Of a DNA stretch of 60,000 nt, positions 47,201 to 57,457 are shown one piece after another. The notes under the pieces were generated by a model that had not been told where the DNA came from, did no database searches, and saw only the letters and a list, made by a program, of their open reading frames with translations. The DNA comes from Nematostella vectensis (lineage: Eukaryota; Cnidaria; Anthozoa; Actiniaria; Edwardsiidae). The DNA is taken from the NCBI RefSeq assembly GCF_932526225.1, contig NC_064039.1:3673001-3733000 (forward strand), given 5' to 3'. The first letter of the stretch is position 1; every line of letters begins with the position of its first letter. Both the position numbers and the translations under genes were made by a program.

Positions 47201-50100
47201 CGTGTTTCAAGATTGCAGTGATGTATTCAAGAGAAGAAATAATGGAGTACGACCGAGCAAGTTGTATAAGGGAGTGATAGACTTTGGTGCTTGCTCGGGT
47301 CTTTATTAGCGAATTGAGTCCCGGCAATTCATGCCGCGAGTTTTTGAGATATAGACAGCATAGCTGTTCACATAAACTCTACCCTACTGTGACAGTCTTT
47401 CTACAGTCGAATAAAAGCCCTGTAAAAGCAACTAGACGAGCAACCGTGTAGGGATCTGTCGTCGCTTTGGCTGCATCATGGGGAGTTTCTGACTGGAAGC
47501 TTTCTCATTCTCTCTCTTCACTCTTTCACTTCTTTCAAAAACCGCGCAATTTGCTCATTCAAATACTTGGTTTAATTGCTGTTAAATGTTGAATTCTAGC
47601 GCATAAGACGTGGGGTTCTTAAGCTTTCGAGCAGGTTGGTAACAGCCGATGTTCTCGAGACCAGATACCGACGAGGAGTTAATGAGCGTTGGTGACAATG
47701 GGAGGTGATCGTCTTATCTTTTTCCTATTACAACTATCTGTCTTCACATACACTAGTTCCCTAACTGACTACCCTTATTCTCGAGTCAATTCGAAGTTTT
47801 CTTGATATGGATCTGGGAATATCGAGAGATTATACAACTAAAACGAAATTTAGCGACTAAACGACCTTTTATATATCTTCATTTTTACACCCGTGAAATT
47901 CGTGGGGAGCCAAGGGTTTTAACGATGTCTATACGCACCATTATCCGTGATCAATTCGATTACTACTGGGGTATTGTGCCATGGATGACACGAGACCGTG
48001 TTTTATAAAAATACAGAATAAACACTCTGTGTATATACAAACATATAGCTATCGAACAAAGCTGATAGAACTTAAAATCATTTATGAGTTTGTGTAAAAG
48101 TTCCGACAAAAACGTAGCTAAACGCACAAGATGAAACAGATATAATAGACCCAAAGAAAATAGAAGAAATGCTACATAGAAAGCTTATTGCATTCTGACT
48201 TGCACGCTTCTTTGCGGACGACGTCTCGTGGGATGTGAAAATTGCTAAAAGCCTTAAAGTGTTGCTGCGTTTTCAATTGCTTTCGGTGACTCTAGGCGAC
48301 TTTCGAAATTAAAGTCCCAAGCTGGGACCAGCTTGTCTCCAGTAAGTTGAGAAAAAAGCCACTTAAAGCCACAATTACTGTCACTGCTCCCTGAATCTAA
48401 CAGTAGCGCAGGAGGTGGTCGCTTTTAGCGCTAAAAAAACTTTGATCTATTAGAGGTAGTAAAAACGAAAGCAATTTCGAGTAAAACAGAGCGTCGTCGT
48501 CTTTTCACTCGAGCACCTAATGCAATTGAGTGCAATTAACTACGCAAAACTTGAAATTGTCATTCATGTTATATGCGGGAGAATCCTCTTTGCATTTGAG
48601 TTTCATTTATATTAGTTTTTTTTCTTCACAAAGAAACAAGTGCTGTAACCACTGGCTTTCGGTAACTAAGCTTTTACTTGATGAATTTTTGGTTGGGCTT
48701 TACAGACAGAGGCCTTTATGCTTGCAAGGAAAGAGTAACAAAGGCATAATCAATCACAATTTTGACAACTGTGTGCAGCTTTGCAAGAAAAAGTGAAGTC
48801 CGTTTCAACAAAAAAAAGAATTTTCATCATCATAGGCCTTAAAAATCCAATTATAGAACATTTTAAAATTTGAATATTCAGTCTGGAGCGAAATGTTTAT
48901 TTGCCTGTTGGTTTTCAATTGTTCTTAAGGAGTTTTTCAGACTCATTCACTAGATTTTCTATCGACTTTCCATAAAAAAAACGTTCTTTGCGGCCATTTT
49001 GATAATCAATGGCCTAGATGGTTAAGTCCTTCTGTTCTGTATTTTCTGTTTACAACATCGGTATGTTATCATCAAACAGCTAATTTCTCTTTTGGTATAA
49101 AGCGGCCTCTTTAGAACCTTCTCATTATACGTACGTTTGGGCGGTAATTTCAGCGCGGTAATTTTTTGAGCCCGGAACCGATAATAAGGCACATACAAAG
49201 TAAAACAAATACTGAAGAAAATGCCCGAACGATTTGAAGTCATGAGGGCTAGCTAATACGTTTTGTTCTCATTTCTAGATGTGAGCACGATAAATGCTTA
49301 AAATTATGCAATCGAAATACAAGTGACAAGAGCCAACGGAGGCTAATAAACTATTATCAACATCAAAATGCTCTTGTCGTGAAGTTATCGGAACGAACCC
49401 CAAGGCAAAACCATATTACAAATAATGCTTTTTCCTTTCTTATTTCTTGAATAAACCCACACATCATTAGTACAACTGGCGTCGCTTTGTAAAAAAAAAC
49501 ATCTTTAAAGATGAAGCGGGTTTCCCCGCCTCGCACCCGTTTGCCTGTCTGTGTGTAATAACACTGTTCCCATGCAGATAATGGCGGGTATCTAATCGAA
49601 ATGGGAGAGAGAAAGCAACGTACTAGAAGTCTTTTAAGATATTCAACACAGACAAACTCAAGTAGTTTTATGATTTATATACACCATTTCCGAATTATGG
49701 AACTTTATTGTCATTTTTAATAGTTCGCGAGTTTTCCTTCTCCCCCTCATTTTGATGTGTTTTTAATAACTTTTTGTTTATTGTTAATGTTGTCATGTTT
49801 TCGTGCCCAGAAATTCTTTGACACCATCATTTTCATGCTTTTTTTGCGAGCTTTTTTGTTTTCTCATTTATTAATGATTATTTTTTTTTGTGTTTTTTTG
49901 TGGTGTTATGTCAGTGCTGTCAAGATGTTTAGATGTACAATAACAACAACAACAATAACATAAAGACAACACAAAAAAGACAGATTAGCAATAACAACAA
50001 TAACACAATAAACAACAAGCACGAAATTATCAGCAATACCAAGAGTAAAACAAGAAAAGGATAAAGCCAGCCTCAGATACAAGAGAAAGAGCCGTTCATA
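44271..50100. other. Upstream region of the minus-strand Zic gene and further intergenic DNA
   Basis: No recognisable exon or RNA gene. The first ~700 bp (44271-45000) are less AT-rich and contain ATTGG/CCAAT motifs and a TATAAA on the plus strand near 44811-44816, consistent with promoter DNA. From 45.0 to 50.1 kb the sequence is AT-rich with many short frames and no domain signatures. A run of AACAAC/AATAAC repeats lies at 49939-50015. Confidence 0.45.
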
Positions 50101-50104
50101 ATAG

Positions 50105-52812
50105 CTCTTTGTCGTAAGTAGAGAGATATGATTGCCCTGTCTTTCCCCTTCCCTTCCCCCAAAAGAAATTGAAAGTTATAAAAATGAGTCATAAGTAGGG
50201 TGATATGATTACCTTGTCTTTCCCCTCCCCCAAAAGATCTTTAGCGTTATAAAATGAGTCATAAGTAGGGTGATATGATTGCCCTGTCTTTCCCCTCCCC
50301 TCCCCCCCAAAAAAGACCTTTAGCGTTATAAAATGAGTCATAAGTAGGGTGATATGATTACCCTGTCTTTCCCCTCCCTCCCCCCCAAAAAAGATCTTTA
50401 GCGTTATAAAATGAGTCATAAGTAGGGTGATATGATTGCCTTGTTTTTCCCCTCCCCCAAAAGACCTGTAGCGTTATAAAATGAGTCATAAGTAGGGTGA
50501 TATGATTACCCTGTCTTTCCCCTACCCTCCCCCCCAAAAAGACCTTTAGCATTATAAAATGAGTCATAAGTAGGGTGATATGATTACCCTGTCTTTCCCC
50601 TCCCCCAAAAGATCTTTAGCGTTATAAAATGAGTCATAAGTAGGATGATATGATTGCCCTGTCTTTCCCCCTCCGCCAAAAGACCTGTAGCGTTATAAAA
50701 TGAGTAATAAGTAGGGTGATATGATTGCCTTGTCTTTCCCCTCCCCCAAAAAACCTGTAGCGTTATAAAATGAGTCATAAGTAGGGTGATATGATTACCC
50801 TGTCTTTCCCCTCCCCTCCCCCCCCCAAAAAGATCTTTAGCATTATAAAATGAGTCATAAGTAGGGTGATATGATTACCCTGTCTTTCCCCTCCCCCAAA
50901 AGATCTTTAGCGTTATAAAATGGGTCACAAGTAGGGTGATATGATTACCCTGTTTTCCCCTCCCCCAAAAGATCTTTAGCGTTATAAAATGAGTCGTAAG
51001 TAGAGTGATATGATTGCCCTGTCTTTCCCCTTCCCTTCCCCCAAAAGAAATTGAAAGTTATAAAAATGAGTCATAAGTAGGGTGATATGATTACCTTGTC
51101 TTTCCCCTCCCCCAAAAGATCTTTAGCGTTATAAAATGAGTCATAAGTAGGGTGATATGATTGCCCTGTCTTTCCCCTCCCCTCCCCCCCAAAAAAGACC
51201 TTTAGCGTTATAAAATGAGTCATAAGTAGGGTGACATGATTACCCTGTCTTTCCCCTCCCTCCCCTCCCCAAAAAGATCTTTAGCGTTATAAAATGAGTC
51301 ATAAGTAGGGTGATATGATTGCCTTGTTTTTCCCCTCCCCCAAAAGACCTGTAGCGTTATAAAATGAGTCATAAGTAGGGTGATATGATTACCCTGTCTT
51401 TCCCCTCCCCTTCCCCCCAAAAAAGACCTTTAGCATTATAAAATGAGTCATAAGTAGGGTAATATGATTACCCTGTCTTTCCCCTCCCCCAAAAGATCTT
51501 TAGCGTTATAAAATGAGTCATAAGTAGGGTGATATGATTACCCTGTCTTCCCCTCCCCCAAAAGATCTTTAGCGTTATAAAATGAGTCATAAGTAGGATG
51601 ATATGATTGCCCTGTCTTTCCCCCTCCGCCAAAAGACCTGTAGCGTTATAAAATGAGTAATAAGTAGGGTGATATGATTGCCTTGTCTTTCCCCTCCCCC
51701 AAAAAACCTGTAGCGTTATAAAATGAGTCATAAGTAGGGTGATATGATTACCCTGTCTTTCCCCTTCCCTCCCCCCCCAAAAAAGACCTTTAGCATTATA
51801 AAATGAGTCATAAGTAGGGTAATATGATTACCCTGTCTTTCCCCTCCCCCAAAAGATCTTTAGCGTTATAAAATGAGTCATAAGTAGGGTGATATGATTA
51901 CCCTGTCTTCCCCTCCCCCAAAAGATCTTTAGCGTTATAAAATGAGTCATAAGTAGGATGATATGATTGCCCTGTCTTTCCCCCTCCGCCAAAAGACCTG
52001 TAGCGTTATAAAATGAGTAATAAGTAGGGTGATATGATTACCCTGTCTTTCCCCTCCCCTCCCCCCCCAAAAAAGATCTTTAGAGTTATAAAATGAGTCA
52101 TAAGTAGGGTGATATGATTACCCTGTCTTCCCCTCCCCCAAAAGATCTTTAGCGTTATAAAATGAGTCATAAGTAGGATGATATGATTGCCCTGTCTTTC
52201 CCCCTCCGCCAAAAGACCTGTAGCGTTATAAAATGAGTAATAAGTAGGGTGATATGATTGCCTTGTCTTTCCCCTCCCCCAAAAAACCTGTAGCGTTATA
52301 AAATGAGTCATAAGTAGGGTGATATGATTACCCTGTCTTTCCCCTCCCCTCCCCCCCAAAAAAGACCTTTAGCATTATAAAATGAGTCATAAGTAGGGTG
52401 ATATGATTACCCTGTCTTTCCCCTCCCCCAAAAGATCTTTAGCGTTATAAAATGAGTCACAAGTAGGGTGATATGATTACCCTGTCTTCCCCTCCCCCAA
52501 AAGATCTTTAGCGTTATAAAATGAGTCATAAGTAGGGTGATATGATTGCCCTGTCTTTCCCCTCCCCCAAAAGATCGTTAGCGTTATAAAATGAGTCATA
52601 AGTAGGGTGATATGATTGCCCTGTCTTTCCCCTCCCCTCCCCCTAAAAAAAAGACCTTTAGCGTTATAAAATGAGTCATAAGTAGGGTGATATGATTACC
52701 CTGTCTTTCCCCTCCCCCAAAAGTCCTTTAGCGTTATAAAATGAGTCATAAGTAGGGTGATATTATTGCCCTGTCTTTCCCTTCCCCCTGAAAGACCTTT
52801 AGCGTTTAAAAA
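50105..52812. repeat. ~71-bp minisatellite, 37 units, each with TATAAAA-TGAGTCAT
   Basis: Unit: GAGTCATAAGTAGGGTGATA, TGATTACCCTGTCTTTCCCC, a C/A tract, then AAGATCTTTAGCGTTATAAAAT. I counted 37 recurrences of the (A)TAAGTAG block. Most junctions read TTATAAAATGAGTCAT, joining a TATA-like box to a perfect AP-1 site. Units occur in ordered variants: the GAAATTGAAAGTTATAAAAA variant near 50166 returns near 51048 followed by the same series of neighbours, and the GTCTTCCCCTCC / CTCCGCC series recurs near 51545, 51905 and 52125. These are higher-order duplications of about 880 and 360 bp. Minus-strand frames (MTHFITLKIFWG repeats) are artefacts. Confidence 0.95.
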
Positions 52813-53002
52813 TGTCTCAATACGTGAGGACCAAGAGAGCATAAACAAGAGCTGGAGACTTTGGTATTTGACGCCCGCCATGTCAATTCCCATCTTTTCT
52901 ATCATTGTAACACGAGTTTTGCAAACTCGATAAAAATAAATAAGGAAAGAAAAAAAAACTTAAGCAAGATTTGGAAATACACCCCTAGAAGGCCGGAAAG
53001 AG

Positions 53003-53014
53003 CACAATTTATAT
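53003..53014. repeat. Left 12-bp target-site duplication of the hammerhead element
   Basis: CACAATTTATAT at 53003-53014 is repeated exactly at 54324-54335, directly at the two ends of the hammerhead repeat array. Confidence 0.75.
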
Positions 53015-53106
53015 AAATGCGGACTTTAAAAGCACACTAGCATACACACATTGGCACCAGTCGGGCCAAGACGGGACGCTAGCACAGTCTATTACCCGTG
53101 CAGTTC

Positions 53107-53169
53107 GGCAACCATGGACAGCTGTTTCGTCCTTATTAGGACTCGTCAGCATGGCAAAGCCGGTTTGCC
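53107..53169 (-). ncRNA. Type I hammerhead ribozyme, unit 1
   Basis: Read on the minus strand: CTGACGA core (53149-53143), stem II GTCC/GGAC with loop TAATAA (53142-53129), GAAA (53128-53125), stem III ACAG/CTGT with no loop (53125-53118), then C17 at 53117. The predicted cleavage is GTC|CATGG, between 53117 and 53116. Stem I pairs CATGG (53116-53112) with CCATG (53154-53150), and TTGCC (53111-53107) with GGCAA (53169-53165) around an internal loop. All universally required core bases are present. The loopless, self-complementary stem III implies that active molecules form as dimers or in a multimeric transcript. Confidence 0.88.
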
Positions 53170-53460
53170 TCAGTTAAACTTCATCGGCAAAAAAACTGCA
53201 GGGCGACTTCGACTCGAACGAAGTGCTTTAAACCACAGCTTAGATCCATGTGGGATCTAGAGCTGCGACCGGGCTAGCGTGATGCCAATTGTGCGGATCA
53301 CGCATGCGACCTTTGCTAGTCTAAAACTCCGTCGGATAGCCAAACTATCCTTGCGAGTATGTATACATAAATGCGGACTTTAAAAGCACACTAGCATACA
53401 CACATTGGCACCAGTCGGGCCAAGACGGGACGCTAGCACAGTCTATTACCCGTGCAGTTC

Positions 53461-53523
53461 GGCAACCATGGACAGCTGTTTCGTCCTTATTAGGACTCGT
53501 CAGCATGGCAAAGCCGGTTTGCC
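53461..53523 (-). ncRNA. Type I hammerhead ribozyme, unit 2
   Basis: Same sequence as unit 1, shifted by 354 bp; predicted cleavage between 53471 and 53470. Confidence 0.88.
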
Positions 53524-53814
53524 TCAGTTAAACTTCATCGGCAAAAAAACTGCAGGGCGACTTCGACTCGAACGAAGTGCTTTAAACCACAGCTTAGATC
53601 CATGTGGGATCTAGAGCTGCGACCGGGCTAGCGTGATGCCAATTGTGCGGATCACGCATGCGACCTTTGCTAGTCTAAAACTCCGTCGGATAGCCAAACT
53701 ATCCTTGCGAGTATGTATACATAAATGCGGACTTTAAAAGCACACTAGCATACACACATTGGCACCAGTCGGGCCAAGACGGGACGCTAGCACAGTCTAT
53801 TACCCGTGCAGTTC

Positions 53815-53877
53815 GGCAACCATGGACAGCTGTTTCGTCCTTATTAGGACTCGTCAGCATGGCAAAGCCGGTTTGCC
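53815..53877 (-). ncRNA. Type I hammerhead ribozyme, unit 3
   Basis: Same sequence as unit 1, shifted by 708 bp; predicted cleavage between 53825 and 53824. Confidence 0.88.
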
Positions 53878-54168
53878 TCAGTTAAACTTCATCGGCAAAA
53901 AAACTGCAGGGCGACTTCGACTCGAACGAAGTGCTTTAAACCACAGCTTAGATCCATGTGGGATCTAGAGCTGCGACCGGGCTAGCGTGATGCCAATTGT
54001 GCGGATCACGCATGCGACCTTTGCTAGTCTAAAACTCCGTCGGATAGCCAAACTATCCTTGCGAGTATGTATACATAAATGCGGACTTTAAAAGCACACT
54101 AGCATACACACATTGGCACCAGTCGGGCCAAGACGGGACGCTAGCACAGTCTATTACCCGTGCAGTTC

Positions 54169-54229
54169 GGCAACCATGGACAGCTGTTTCGTCCTTATTA
54201 GGACTCGTCAGCATGGCAAAGCCGGTTTG
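54169..54229 (-). ncRNA. Type I hammerhead ribozyme, unit 4 (distal stem I lost)
   Basis: Core, stem II, stem III and proximal stem I are as in unit 1. The distal GGC of stem I is replaced by the inverted junction at 54229-54231, so the stem I/stem II loop contact may be weakened. Confidence 0.75.
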
Positions 54230-54323
54230 ATGGTTGCTGAACTGCACGGGTAATAGACTGTGCTAGCGTCCCGTCTTGGCCCGACTGGTGCCAATGTGTG
54301 TATGCTAGTGTGCTTCTAAAGTT

Positions 54324-54335
54324 CACAATTTATAT
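54324..54335. repeat. Right 12-bp target-site duplication of the hammerhead element
   Basis: Exact copy of the left flank CACAATTTATAT. Confidence 0.75.
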
Positions 54336-54985
54336 GATGCCCAGTGATTTGCCAATTATGAGAGGATGACGAGGGGGCTGGCTTTTACCTCACAACAACA
54401 ACAACAAAAATAACAACAACCAGCTAGAAAGAACGAGCCATGTTGTTACATCAGCTGGTTGCAACATCTAATGGAAAGGTTGATATCATTAAAAATACAG
54501 AACCGTTACTGTTACTATTTCATAGTACCGTAAGTTTATTAATAATGTTTGATAAAGGTATCTCAGTTCCACGGCGTGATTGGCTTTCTTTAAGTTGAGG
54601 AGGTGCGCCCGCCGCGCATTAGTCTAGGCCGCCTAACACAGGAATCTAGACTAGATAAAGTAGAATCAAATTGTGACTGGGATTGTACTTTAAACTGATA
54701 AATTAGATTTAACCATATATCAAAATAACTTGATTCCTAGTATTGTTTTATTGATCGCAAGAGCGTCTGTCCTATTGGTCTCAAATGCAAAAAGGCTAAC
54801 GCTTGTTTAAGCTATACACAGCTTAGCAGGGCCAACTGTCTTGAAACCCAAGAAGGCACGCTAGCAAATGGGGTTACACGTATTTGCCCGAGTGGGGATT
54901 CTTTAGGGTATAGCTGCTGGCGTGTGCATTTCCGGCTCAGTGGGCTCAGTAGGTAGTGCGTGAGTGATGTGCCCAGTGGCGACGC
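54336..54985. other. Non-coding flank
   Basis: Contains an AACAAC run near 54392-54420 and AT-rich DNA. No gene recognised. Confidence 0.45.
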
Positions 54986-55017
54986 TATAAAGAGCGTATA
55001 ATATCTGCAATCAGATC
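54986..55017 (+). promoter_or_regulatory. Core promoter candidate: TATA box plus initiator
   Basis: TATAAAG at 54986-54992 is followed by TCAGATC at 55011-55017. The spacing is about 27 nt from the first T of the box to the initiator A, which fits a Pol II TATA/Inr promoter. An ATG lies 36 nt after the initiator (55049). The pieces agree with each other, but there is no independent support. Confidence 0.5.
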
Positions 55018-55048
55018 CTAAACAAAGACCACTACAGGAACCACCAGG

Positions 55049-55336
55049 ATGCAGTCAGCTACGATCCACAGCGCCGGGATACTCGACCTAGGGCTCACAG
55101 GACACGAGACCGCATTCCCCAGCCTTCTCATGGAAGAAGTTGACGTCCATGAAGAGTTAGGCAATATTTGTTTTATTTTAGTTTCGGTATTTTTTAATGT
55201 TTCCTTGCATCAAAAGATAACTCATATACACGTGCATGGGAGTTATGCATGGAATCCAGGCGAAGGCAGGGCTTACAAGGTTAATTACCCAGGTCTTGTT
55301 CTCCCGGAGGAAGGCAGCTTTGGTAGATTGTGCTAG
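55049..55336 (+). CDS. Possible first exon of an unrecognised protein
   Basis: The frame opens MQSATIHSAGILDLGLTGHE and continues AFPSLLMEEVDVHEELG, an acidic N-terminus with balanced composition. Only about the first 38 codons look coding; after ELG the translation turns hydrophobic and intron-like (NICFILVSVFF), so the real exon probably ends near 55162 or at another donor, although no perfect GTRAGT is present there. The frame itself stays open to 55336. No downstream exon was found before 60000. The family is not recognised. An upstream TATA/Inr pair supports it being transcribed. Confidence 0.35.
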   Translation: MQSATIHSAGILDLGLTGHETAFPSLLMEEVDVHEELGNICFILVSVFFNVSLHQKITHIHVHGSYAWNPGEGRAYKVNYPGLVLPEEGSFGRLC

Positions 55337-55804
55337 CATAATTGAGCAAAACTATCATAAATTTTGCTCGATTTTCAGAAAAAAGTACCGCAAGCATGTT
55401 CTTTTCAAGCTAAAAAGGGACTTATTTGGGTACAAATATCCCTTATCCTAGGAATATAAATTTACTTAAAGGAAAGGTTTTTTTTTCGAAAAAGTCGACT
55501 AATGATCTGGTGATTAATCTAGCAAGTATGCAGGTATAGTTTGAGGGAACAGGAACCGGAGGTCTATATAGTCTCGTCCCTTGTCTGGATGACAGTAGAT
55601 GAATAAAAAAATGGCGTCCGCAACCTGAAATTTGTCCGAAAAGTCCAGTCAAATCAGAACTCATTCGATTAATTAAACCAGTTTTTGCATGTATTCTACA
55701 AAGCATAATGTTGAAAAAGTAGCATAATTTCTAAAAAAAAACGAGCACTGCTAAAAGCATATTATGTTTTGTTTTCGAGTACAATCTATCAGAGGCGATT
55801 CCCT

Positions 55805-55849
<45 letters not shown>

Positions 55850-57457
55850 GGGAGCATATCAATATTTGGGTGACCTTCAAACCCGCTCGGTCAATCTCTG
55901 GGAGGCCTGATTAGGCTAAAAAAGCTACTTATTTTTCCGGGATCCGGTATCCATCAAATCGCGTGTTCTGATTGGCTCTCGTGAGGTCCGGAATCCTACG
56001 TTTCGGACACCCGCGTTACCGGACCGCTTACCTCCAAACCTCGAAAATGAGATGGTTGATAAAATGACCATCGAGATGGCTTTTACTCCCTAGTTTATAG
56101 ATCTTTACATTAATGGAATTTTATTTGTCATTTTATCTATAATTATTGACTTCACGGAAAATCTTCTATTTTGCAAAGCGACAATTTCAAGTTTGCTGAA
56201 ATTTGATTTGGCAGCAAATCGTCCCTTTCATTTAAAGAAAGACGACAAATCCCCTGTATTAGACCTGCATAACCAGCTAAACGTACCCATATTTAAAAGA
56301 GAAGGTCTTTGGTGAATATATATTTTATTTTCTGTGGGGGATTTAAAGCGAACGAAGACATTTCTACGATCAATTCGATGTTAAAAACGACGTTTCAATC
56401 GTGACAATAAAATTTTACAAAACCGTTGACCAAAACTCAGAGAAACAGATATTGGAGGTTATGCATTTCTGGAGGATTAAAAGCATTGCATGAATAATAA
56501 TAAAAAAATGAGTTTTTTATAATGATCAAAGAGAAAAAAATTTTCACGAACATCGACGAAAGTTCTCGTGCAGCCGTGTAAGCCCGCAAGGAAAATGTTG
56601 AAAATTCTATTATGGAAAAAAATAATACGTAAATATGATTTAAATTATTTTAATTAATTATCTAAATATAATTAATTAACTAAGGGTCGGTCCGTAGTAA
56701 AAAAAAAGCTAATGTCATACCCATGTCCTAAACAAAAGATAAACGATCGCAAAAAAACTAAAAACTCCCCGAACACTGAACGTTCGTGAGATAAAAAGGT
56801 TTGATGAGCTTTAGGTACCCAGCGACACGTCCCCTGTGAATATAGGGAGTACCCATCCTTCCTCGTGCTGATTCTGATACGGAAAAAGAAGTTCTGTGAA
56901 AAAGAAAAGTAGCAGCTCGGGATTTCCAGCAATAGGAGATCCGCCGAGAATCGAATTAGATCAGCTCAGAAAAAAAAAAAAAACTGCGACGTTGCGCTGA
57001 ATACAAAATCACAGTTGTAATGTGCGTTCTATCGAACTTACCCTCAAAAAGAGTTATAAATGTACCTCCCGGCCAATCAGTCGCGTGTTGTTCTACTATA
57101 GTCTCAAGTATTTCATAAAATGAGACTGATAAACAGCCGTAGATGGTAGACCTTTTCTCAAAATTGGAGTAGAAAATCATAAGGAGGATATCGTAAATGC
57201 CTAGGTCCAATTTTTCATTTTACGAAAGGACGTTACAAAAGATATTCAATTTTTCATTATACGAAAGGATGTTACAAAAGAAAAAATGTTTTGTTTGGGG
57301 GGTGCATATGTACTTCAGACATAATACTGAATGACTCAGTCAAAATTTCTGGATCTGGGTTTGAAAATATTCATTCAACACTGCTGCCCCCCCCCCCCCC
57401 CCCCCCCCCAAGGGACCCGGGACAGGTAAATAGACCTTTATTTTTTCACACTATGTC
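55337..57457. other. Intergenic stretch
   Basis: Contains the 44-G run (55805-55848), a 23-C run (57387-57409), and a ~41-bp direct repeat (TTTTTCATT-TACGAAAGGA, near 57209 and 57250). No gene recognised. Confidence 0.5.
55805..55848. repeat. Homopolymer of 44 G
   Basis: An uninterrupted G run, able to form G-quadruplexes, and a place where read and assembly lengths are unreliable. Confidence 0.9.

Larger units (their letters stand above)
53015..54323 (-). mobile_element. Retrozyme-like retroelement: 354-bp hammerhead repeat units (3 full, 1 partial) plus an inverted end segment
   Basis: Three 354-bp units (offsets 53107, 53461, 53815) appear identical by eye. A fourth begins in phase at about 54077 and stops at 54229. 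The remainder (54230-54323) is the reverse complement of the part of the unit from ATGGTTGC to TTAAAGT. The insertion is bounded by a 12-bp duplication. Each unit carries a hammerhead ribozyme on the minus strand, so the sense RNA is read leftward. Each unit also has a T-arm-like hairpin with GTTCGAGTC and a T7 run on that strand. A short plus-strand frame repeats in every unit (53051, 53405, 53759) but is antisense and has no known family, so I do not call it a gene. Metazoan retrozymes are small non-autonomous hammerhead repeats thought to be mobilised by Penelope-like elements; the match is by architecture. Confidence 0.8.

Noticed and set aside
50189-52359. Minus-strand frames of repeated MTHFITLKIFWGRGK
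   Set aside because: Same cause: read-through of the 71-bp array, with frames broken wherever unit length varies.
53051-53968. Three identical 69-codon frames on the plus strand (MAPVGPRRDAS...)
   Set aside because: They repeat because the 354-bp unit repeats, lie antisense to the ribozyme, and have no recognised family.
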